From NCBI GenBank assembly GCA_044867425.1, contig JBIOUX010000070.1:1-8133 (forward strand): a stretch of DNA of 8,133 nt. The letters are read 5' to 3'. How positions within the stretch are numbered: position 1 is the first letter of the stretch; every line of letters starts with the position of its first letter. The notes beneath the pieces were generated by a model, which was given only the letters and a program-made list of their open reading frames with translations, was not told the DNA's origin and searched no databases. Origin of the DNA: CAWBJP01 sp044867425. GTDB lineage: Bacteria; Actinomycetota; Acidimicrobiia; IMCC26256; BP-133. Both the position numbers and the translations under genes were made by a program. Of the stretch, positions 1-5,664 are shown piece after piece.

Positions 1-29
1 CCGACCATGTCGCTGAAAGAGAGGCGCAG

Positions 30-170
30 ATGCGCATCGGAAAGCCCCGCCAACTGCTCTGGTGCCTCCTCGTCACCGCATCCGTGATTGTCGTTGACAG
101 CGGTGCCGCCTGGGCGACGCCGCCGGCCCGGGGACGGCGGCGGCCAGCGGAACCGGGGTCAGCCCCTTGA
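30..170 (+). pseudogene. 5' remnant of an exported-protein gene (signal peptide only)
   Basis: A 46-codon frame starts at ATG 30, about 5 bases after a GAGAGG ribosome binding site (19-24). Residues 1-30 look like a classical secretion signal: a basic start (MRIGKPRQ), a hydrophobic stretch (LLWCLLVTASVIVV) and a small-residue end (GAAWA) followed by TPP, which suits signal peptidase I cleavage after AWA. From about base 120 onward the frame turns into arginine/proline-rich sequence, which is the antisense of the recombinase gene, and stops at 168-170. I read it as the beginning of a secreted or periplasmic protein whose mature part was replaced. The frame is also open upstream of ATG 30 to the window edge, so it could instead be an internal membrane segment of a longer protein. 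The mature function is unknown. Confidence 0.45.
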
Positions 171-738
171 CGTACAAGAAGCGCAGCAGGGAACGCAGCT
201 CGGCCGCCCGGCCCTTTGCCGAGCCCACGCTGTAGCGCGAACACTCCCGCACCAAGAACGCCGTGACATCAGCCGCCGAGAGGGTCCCGACACCAGCCCC
301 GCCATGCGCCGCTGCCCACTGCCCGACGAACCGGCGGGCCAGCCCGTGATAGCGCAGCACCGTTTTGGCGGCGAGGTCCCTCTCGGTCACCAACCAGTCG
401 TGGTAATCGATCAGCAGCCCTCCCAACCCTGCGGGCTCACTCACGGCCGGAGCCGGTGGGATCACGGCCCGATCCCGCAAGAAGCCCAGCAGCGGGCCCA
501 GTGACCTCCCGCTCAGATAGCGGCGGCTGCCCGCCGCCCGCCGCGCCCGGAGATACCCCTCGAGCCGCGCCCCGGTCAGCTCACCGGGCTCGAGCCCTTC
601 CCGGTCCAGCCACCGGCTCAGGTCCCTCATCGCCGCGATCGGAGCTTCCATCGCCGATGGCAGGTACCCCAGCGCCGCCAACTCCAGCCTGTACTCATCG
701 ACCAGCACCACCAGCGGGCCGAACACGCGCCTTCCCAT
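73..738 (-). pseudogene. Tyrosine recombinase/integrase, N-terminal fragment lacking the catalytic domain
   Basis: The 221-residue frame starts at ATG 738, which has a strong GGAGGAGG binding site (antisense of 744-751) five bases upstream. Residues about 100-200 match the SAM-like core-binding domain of tyrosine recombinases: helices around DYHDWLVTERDLAAKTVLRY, then LSAADVTAFLVRE, then SVGSAKGRAAELRSLLRFLY, ending in GLTPVPLAAAVP. That ending normally leads into the catalytic domain carrying the R-K-H-R-H-Y residues. None of these is present: after VP at residue 203 (about base 130) the frame becomes an unrelated basic tail and stops at 73-75. Full-length relatives are roughly 350-420 residues, so about half is missing. 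The style of the N-terminal region recalls actinobacterial recombinases found in trios (RIT elements), but that is inference. The product should bind DNA at most, not recombine it. Confidence 0.8.
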
Positions 739-800
739 CTCAACCTCCTCCGCCCAGGCACCCCACCCAGGCAGCAGAAGGCTTCAAGAACGCAGAAGAA

Positions 801-909
801 TTATGCGGACCGCCCCCAGATCAGATCCCCACTCCCAAAAGGCCTCTTCAGCCGGGATCCCCATAATCCGCAGGTCCACATAAATCGAGTTATGGAGATT
901 TCCTCATAA
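801..909. repeat. Cluster of TTATG/CATAA inverted repeats, probable recombinase-element end
   Basis: Five copies of the pentamer TTATG or its complement CATAA lie within 109 bases (801-805, 862-866, 879-883, 890-894, 905-909) of otherwise GC-rich DNA. The best pair is TTATGCGGACC at 801-811 against GGTCCACATAA at 873-883, which match at 10 of 11 positions as an inverted repeat. A second, imperfect palindrome occupies 890-909, with outer arms TTATG and CATAA. The cluster sits between the start of the recombinase gene (738) and the abrupt start of relaxase homology (about 910). That is where a terminal or core recombination site of a tyrosine-recombinase element would be expected. The repeats are seen directly; the role as a recombinase binding site is inferred. 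Confidence 0.5.
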
Positions 910-2438
910 GGCGACGAGGTGTCCCAGGTCGCCACCACCGACGCGGAAACCGTGCTCGCCGCCGTGGCCGCCACACCGGGAGCATCCCTGTGGTGCCTGG
1001 GTGATCCCCACCAAGCCCAATCGGTACGGCCGGTGGGCTCGGCGCCGAACTCGCCCGCCTCGGCGCCGACGGGGAGATCCCGGCCCCGCAGCTGACCGAG
1101 AACCGACGCCAACTCGATCCGGCCGAACGCCACGCCCTGGCCCGCTACCGGGCCGGCCTCGTGGCCACCAGCCAGGCCATCCGCCGGAGACACGGGTGGG
1201 AACACGATCTCGGCTCCCCCCACGCCACCCGCGAAGCCCTCGCCGCCACCGTCGTTGCTGACATCGCCACCCACGGACCCGCCGGGGTCGTCACCCTGGC
1301 GATCTCCCACGCCGACTGCGAAGACCTCGCCGACAGGATCCGTAGTGGGCTCCAGGTGACCGGCCAGGTCCACGGCCCCGAGCTGGCCGGACCCGCCTGG
1401 GGGTGCGGGGAGCGCCGCTACGCCACCGGCGACCGCATCCTCGTCCACGGCACCCTCCGCACCCACACCCAGCGGCTCCACAACGGCAGCGTCGTCACCG
1501 TCACCGCCGTGGCCCACGATGGGCTCAACGCCGTCAACGAACACGGAGCTGGCGTGACACTGCCGCGTGAGTTCGTCCAAGGCCGCCGGACCGACGGGAG
1601 CCCCAACTGCTCCCACGCCTGGGCCCGCACCGTCGACGGGATCCAGGGCGGGACCTGGCCCCAGGTCCACCTCCTCGGCACCGCCGCCCTGGAACGGTTC
1701 ACCGGCTACACCGGCCAGAGCCGCGGCCGCCACGCCGACGACACCTGGAACGTCACCCACCTCCCCGAGATCGACCACGGCGGCGTCCTCGCCGACCAGC
1801 GCAGCCCCGAACAGGAAGTCCTCGACGCCCTCCGCCGCCAACCCGACACCGGCTTCGCCGTCCACGACGCCCCCAGCCACATCGAGCGCCTCCGCGCCGA
1901 ACAGACGGCACTGCGGGACACGCTGCGCCATCGGCCACCCGACCAGCGACCGGCCCTCCGTCAAGCCGAACTCGCCCTCGCCTCAGCAAAGAAGGACCTG
2001 TACTGGGCCAAGTACCGTCTCGAAGCCGCCGAGAAGCGGCTCGGCGAGCTCGGCCCGCTCTCCCAACTCAGCCGCCACGGCCGCAACGAGAAAACCTCGG
2101 TCCTCGACCGGATGGACCGCTTCACCGACGACGTCCAACAGGCCGAAGCCACCATCGTCGGTTGCCAACGAAACCTCGACGAACTCCGCTGCCAGGTCGA
2201 TCAGCGCCCGCAGTGGGACGCCGACCACGGCTGGCCCGAATCCCGTCTGCACACCGTCGATGCGGAGATCGCGGAGCTCGGCCGGAGCGGCCGACACATC
2301 GAGGGGACGGCCCGAAACAACTACCTCTCGGGACACAATCTCGGGCGAGAGCCGGCATGGCTGAATCGCATCACCGAAGTCGCAGCGCCTCCGCCCCCAA
2401 ACCCGGACCTGGGACACGGAATCGATCTGGGGCTCTAA
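910..2438 (+). pseudogene. MobF-type conjugative relaxase, C-terminal helicase fragment, frameshifted
   Basis: This is the C-terminal part of a TrwC/TraI-like relaxase, whose helicase unwinds plasmid DNA during conjugation. An in-frame TAA at 907-909 is followed at once by GDEVSQVAT, the Walker B motif. Next come LWCLGDPHQAQSV (motif III), ENRRQLDP (motif IV region), the GDRILVHG...LHNGSVVTVTAV beta-rich region at about 1428-1515, HAWARTVDGIQGGTW (motif V, 1614-1658) and YTGQSRGRH (motif VI, 1707-1733). A charged, probably coiled-coil tail follows. The relaxase domain, Walker A and everything before Walker B are absent. The reading frame changes at about 1027-1031: before it the frame is that of 910, after it that of GTG 1161; restoring one G (CGGCC to CGGGCC) makes the protein continuous (about 509 residues). 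The longest uninterrupted frame is 1161-2438 (425 residues). It cannot be a working helicase without Walker A. Confidence 0.82.
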
Positions 2439-2876
2439 CGTTCCCGGCCCTGACGGCACGACGCCATTCGACGACGCCAGGGTGACCTGGTCGAGGGGGC
2501 CAATCTTCTCAGAGCGATACCGACAGTTTCCGGTCCAGCACCTGGCTTTAGAACCCGAGCGAACCCGCACGTAAGCACTCATCGGGTTGACCGGGGCGCG
2601 CTGACTTCACCGTCGTTATGGGCGGTCGTGCCGATGACCAGCGTGGGAGCCGGTCCGTCGATCGGTGCGGGCCGCTGGCGCCGAAGCCGCGCAGCCCCCT
2701 TCTGTCCGGTGGGGAGTTGATCCTGCCGGTTCGTCTTACCAGCTCGGTTTGGCGGTGCAGGCCGTTGTTTTCCGCGGGCCGACGGCAAGCCACACCCGCG
2801 CTCGGGTTGCTCGGCGAGGCGGACTGGATCAGTTGGGTGACCCGTGAGGAGCGTTGCCGGCAGTCGGCGGTGGGGC
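2439..2876. other. 438-bp stretch with no recognisable gene
   Basis: Between the stop of the relaxase remnant and the stop of the monooxygenase (both genes point inward) I find no protein I recognise. Overlapping open frames exist on both strands (2618-2911 forward, 2579-2908 and 2548-2793 reverse), but their products are low-complexity Arg/Pro/Gly-rich strings typical of random high-GC DNA. No convincing terminator hairpin with a T-run is visible. It may be degraded mobile-element sequence. Confidence 0.5.
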
Positions 2877-4118
2877 TCAGGCGGCGACCTTCGGCTGGTC
2901 CCCGTCATTGACGTTGCCGTAGAAGTACAGGCGCTGTCCTGCCAGGGTGGCCCGGGTCCAGGCGTCGAAGTCCTCGGGCGTCATCGAGGCCCAGTCGGGT
3001 GTTTCTTCGACCTGGGCCCGCCCGATGCGCCGGCCCAGCTCCACGAGTTCCCGACCGGCCCTGCAGCGCTCGGCGTCATAGGCGGCGAGTGATCCTTCCC
3101 ACGACTGGTGGGCACGCATGGCGCGCTCGAGGGAGAGTGCGTCCTGGAGGGCCTTGGTGGCCCCGCTGGCGGTGTGTGGGCGGGTGACGGTGGCGGCGTC
3201 GCCGATGAGCGCCACCCGGCCGGACACGTAGGTGTCGACCTCCTCGTCGTAGATCGGCTGGACCGACAGGGCCGCCCCGCCGGTGCGGTGGACAACCTCG
3301 GCCCAGGAGCGTGGGAGGTGCTCGCCGACGCGCCCTCCGAGGAATTGGGCGAGCTCAGCACTGACCGCTCCCGCCGACACCGAGGTGGGATCGTTGAAGC
3401 TGACCGGGGCGGGGCTGTAGATCACCCAGTTCAGGCGCCGGTGCCCCTGGTCGATCCGGCCATCGGAGCCGGGGATCAGATAGAAGATGCCGTGGCCTCC
3501 CGGGAAGCAGACAGTGACCAAGCTGCCCTCCAGGGTCTCCAGCAGAGTGGTGTCCGGCACGCAGCACTCCTCCAGCTGTCCCCGGAAGGCCACGTACCCG
3601 GCGTAGGCGGGCTCAGAGCCAGGTTGGACGAGGCTTCGGACCATCGATCGGTAGCCGTCGGCGCCGACCACGAGGTCAAAGCGTTCCCGGCAGCCTCCTT
3701 CGAGCCCGACAGTTACCTCTGCTGCGTCGACTTCGATACCAACGACCGGCGCCGCTTGGCCGTAGGCCTGGTCGGGCACCCGGCTGCGCAGCGTGCGCCA
3801 CAGCACGCCCCAATTGTTCATCGCCGCCAGGCTGGGCTGGCGCCACAGCACCCGCCCCTCGGGACCTTGACCGTCGCGCACCAGCCAGACGCGCTCTGAC
3901 ACGAGGCACCATGGCATGTCCGAATCCAGGTATCCGGCGGAGACCAACTCCTGGAACAGCCCGACGGGGATGGCGATGCCGGCGCCCCGGTCCCGCAGCA
4001 TCCCCCCGGTGCGCTCGTAGACGAGGACCTCACAGCCCGCCCGCCTCAAGGCCAAGGCGGCGGCGCACCCGGCGATGCTGCCACCCACGACCGCGACCCG
4101 TCCCCCGACGACGGCCAT
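2877..4118 (-). CDS. FAD-dependent aromatic monooxygenase, 2,6-dihydroxypyridine hydroxylase-like
   Basis: A 413-residue cytoplasmic flavoprotein of the p-hydroxybenzoate hydroxylase fold. Such enzymes use NAD(P)H and O2 to hydroxylate aromatic or heteroaromatic rings. Numbering from ATG 4118: residues 9-17 carry the dinucleotide-binding VVGGSIAG, ending in YER at 34-36, which binds the FAD ribose; residues 152-155 (GADG) are the DG motif; residues 301-309 (RVALIGDAA) are the GD motif, with D307 contacting FAD. YAGYVAFRG (172-180) and RPHTASGATKA (313-323) resemble 2,6-dihydroxypyridine 3-monooxygenase of nicotine catabolism as I remember it. The substrate itself cannot be read from sequence. 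The chosen start has GAGGAGG five bases upstream; an ATG at 4178 is in frame but has no comparable site and would add 20 unlikely residues before the beta strand. There is no C-terminal thioredoxin-like domain, so it is not of the phenol hydroxylase type. It is intact and divergent from the cyclase-ATPase gene. Confidence 0.88.
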   Translation of the reverse strand: MAVVGGRVAVVGGSIAGCAAALALRRAGCEVLVYERTGGMLRDRGAGIAIPVGLFQELVSAGYLDSDMPWCLVSERVWLVRDGQGPEGRVLWRQPSLAAMNNWGVLWRTLRSRVPDQAYGQAAPVVGIEVDAAEVTVGLEGGCRERFDLVVGADGYRSMVRSLVQPGSEPAYAGYVAFRGQLEECCVPDTTLLETLEGSLVTVCFPGGHGIFYLIPGSDGRIDQGHRRLNWVIYSPAPVSFNDPTSVSAGAVSAELAQFLGGRVGEHLPRSWAEVVHRTGGAALSVQPIYDEEVDTYVSGRVALIGDAATVTRPHTASGATKALQDALSLERAMRAHQSWEGSLAAYDAERCRAGRELVELGRRIGRAQVEETPDWASMTPEDFDAWTRATLAGQRLYFYGNVNDGDQPKVAA

Positions 4119-4311
4119 TGCAACCTCCTCGCCATGTCCGACATCCACAACGACGGTACGGGGGTGAGCGCAGATCATCGTCTGCCTCGCTGACAGTCGA
4201 TCTATGACAGTCGCGACACTGGCGAGCGCTGCGCCCGCCAGGGTGCCGGGCCACTGAAGCCTCGCACCACGGGCCCTTTGTCTGTGATCGCCCCTGTCCT
4301 ACCCTTGTGTC
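4119..4311. promoter_or_regulatory. Divergent promoter region with TGACAGTCG direct repeat
   Basis: These 193 bases separate the starts of the monooxygenase and the cyclase-ATPase gene and must hold both promoters. TGACAGTCG occurs twice in direct orientation, at 4191-4199 and 4205-4213, a start-to-start distance of 14 bases. It lies about 75-95 bases upstream of the monooxygenase ATG, where an operator could sit. No DNA-binding regulator is encoded in the window, so its partner is unknown. I could not fix a -35/-10 pair for the monooxygenase with confidence. Confidence 0.4.
4278..4311 (+). promoter_or_regulatory. Probable leaderless promoter of the cyclase-ATPase gene
   Basis: TTGTCT (4278-4283) and TACCCT (4300-4305) are separated by 16 bases and fit the actinobacterial housekeeping -35 and TAnnnT -10 patterns. 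Only six bases lie between the -10 element and ATG 4312, so transcription would start at or next to the A of the start codon. No purine-rich ribosome binding site precedes the ATG, unlike the strong sites before the genes starting at 738 and 4118. Together this points to a leaderless mRNA, which is common in Actinobacteria. Confidence 0.55.
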
Positions 4312-5664
4312 ATGCGGCAGGGACGGCCGAGCGGCACGGCCACGGTTCTGTTCACCGATCTGGTGGGATCCACGGATCTGCTGTTCAGCATCGGCGAACC
4401 CGCCTTCGAGGGGATCCGGCGCCTGCATTTCACCGCCCTGCGGGAGGCCATCGAGCGGACCGGCGGTGAGGAGATCAAGACCCTGGGTGACGGGGTCCTG
4501 GCTGTCTTCGGCTCGGCCGCTGACGCCGTGGACTGTGCCGTGGCCATGCAGCAGAGCGTCGACCAGCAGGCTCGGAGAAGCACGGCCCCCCTCACCATTC
4601 GGGTCGGACTCGCCCTCGGGGACGTGTCCTTCGAGGAAGGGGACGTCTTCGGGACGCCCGTGGTGGAAGCAGCGCGGCTGGCCTCAGCCGCCGGCGGCGG
4701 CCAGATCCTCGCCTCCTCCATGGTCCGGGCCGTGGCCGGAGGCCGCACGAAGGCCGGTTTCACCGATGTCGGGCCTCTGGAGCTGAAAGGCCTACCGGAG
4801 CCGGTGGCCGCCTGCCAGGTGGCGTGGGATTCCCTCCCCGGCCCGACCGTTCCCATCCCGGCGCTCCTCACCCGTGGGGGTCAGTTCTCCTTCGTCGGCC
4901 GGGCGAAAGAGCTCGAGCGCCTCGAGCGGGCCTGGAACGAGGTGGTGGGGGGACAGCGACGGGTCATCCTGGTAGGGGGCGAAGTGGGTGTGGGCAAGAC
5001 CCGCCTCGCCGCAGAGCTTGCTCTGCGGCTCCATCCCGAGGGGGCGCTCGTTCTCGCCGGGCGCTGCGACGAAGACCTGGGCGTCCCCTTTCAGCCCTTC
5101 GTGGAGGCGCTGCGCCACTTCGTGGCGGAAGACCCCGAACCCGCCCGGCGCCTTGGGCGCCACGCCGGTGAGCTCACCCGCCTCGTCCCCGAGCTGGTCG
5201 AGCGGGTGCCCCGGCTCCCCGAACCGCTGCGTTCCGACCCCGAGACCGAGCGCTACCGGCTCTTCGACGCCCTCGCCGCCTGGTTTGCGGCGGCATCCTC
5301 CGATCAGCCCGTGATGCTGGTGCTCGACGACCTCCACTGGGCGGCGCGGCCCACCCTCCTGGTTTGCGTCACATCGTCCGCTTCCCCCTCCCCATGCGTC
5401 TCCTCGTGCTCGGCACCTACCGGGACACCGAGATGGGCGCGGTGCTGCCCAAGTTCCTGGCCGACCTGCGCCGGGACCCCGAGGTGGAGCGCCTGTCCCT
5501 CTCGGGACTCGACGCCCCGGAGGTCCAGGCCTTCTTGGAGGCAGCTGGCTACACCGTCTCGGGACAGGATCGGGCCCTGTCGCGGGCCATCTGGACTGAG
5601 ACAGACGGCAACCCCTTCTTCGTGGGCGAGATGCTGCGCTACCTGGCCGAATCCGGCGCCTTGA
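4312..5664 (+). CDS. Cyclase-like / AAA ATPase regulator, N-terminal segment (frameshifted at about 5362)
   Basis: First part of a gene continued in the frame of 5364-7589. Residues about 10-170 form a class III nucleotidyl cyclase domain: metal-binding D16 in FTDLVGS and D60 in KTLGDG, purine-selecting K56, and R122 in EAARL. The position normally held by the catalytic asparagine is V118 (GTPVVEAARL), so cyclase activity may be weak or absent. Residues 192-343 begin an AAA/STAND ATPase: FVGRAKEL, Walker A GEVGVGKT (223-230, K229) and Walker B VMLVLDDLHW (334-343, D339/D340). Homology stops at about 5361; beyond it the frame gives Ser/Cys/Arg-rich sequence down to 5664, which is not real protein. 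Restoring one base near GGTTTG (5361-5366) joins the halves into about 1,092 residues. Such proteins act as cytoplasmic signal-responsive regulators. The start is ATG 4312, probably leaderless. Confidence 0.8.
   Translation: MRQGRPSGTATVLFTDLVGSTDLLFSIGEPAFEGIRRLHFTALREAIERTGGEEIKTLGDGVLAVFGSAADAVDCAVAMQQSVDQQARRSTAPLTIRVGLALGDVSFEEGDVFGTPVVEAARLASAAGGGQILASSMVRAVAGGRTKAGFTDVGPLELKGLPEPVAACQVAWDSLPGPTVPIPALLTRGGQFSFVGRAKELERLERAWNEVVGGQRRVILVGGEVGVGKTRLAAELALRLHPEGALVLAGRCDEDLGVPFQPFVEALRHFVAEDPEPARRLGRHAGELTRLVPELVERVPRLPEPLRSDPETERYRLFDALAAWFAAASSDQPVMLVLDDLHWAARPTLLVCVTSSASPSPCVSSCSAPTGTPRWARCCPSSWPTCAGTPRWSACPSRDSTPRRSRPSWRQLATPSRDRIGPCRGPSGLRQTATPSSWARCCATWPNPAP

Noticed and set aside
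801..1964. 387-residue open frame on the reverse strand
   Set aside because: It is antisense to the relaxase helicase, whose motifs II-VI are clear on the forward strand. The product is Gly/Val/Ala-rich with no family features, a normal by-product of G/C third positions.
1983..2582. 199-residue reverse frame reaching into the gene-free stretch
   Set aside because: Most of it is antisense of the relaxase tail; the part beyond 2438 has no recognisable pattern.
2548..2911. Overlapping open frames on both strands considered as a transposase remnant
   Set aside because: No DDE, helix-turn-helix or terminal inverted repeat could be identified; the products look like random high-GC translation.
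3108..3899. 263-residue forward frame inside the monooxygenase
   Set aside because: Antisense shadow of a gene with intact FAD motifs and a strong binding site.
5358..5372. Programmed -1 ribosomal frameshift in the cyclase-ATPase gene
   Set aside because: The site CTGGTTTGC is not a canonical slippery heptamer and I saw no clear downstream pseudoknot; a missing base is simpler.
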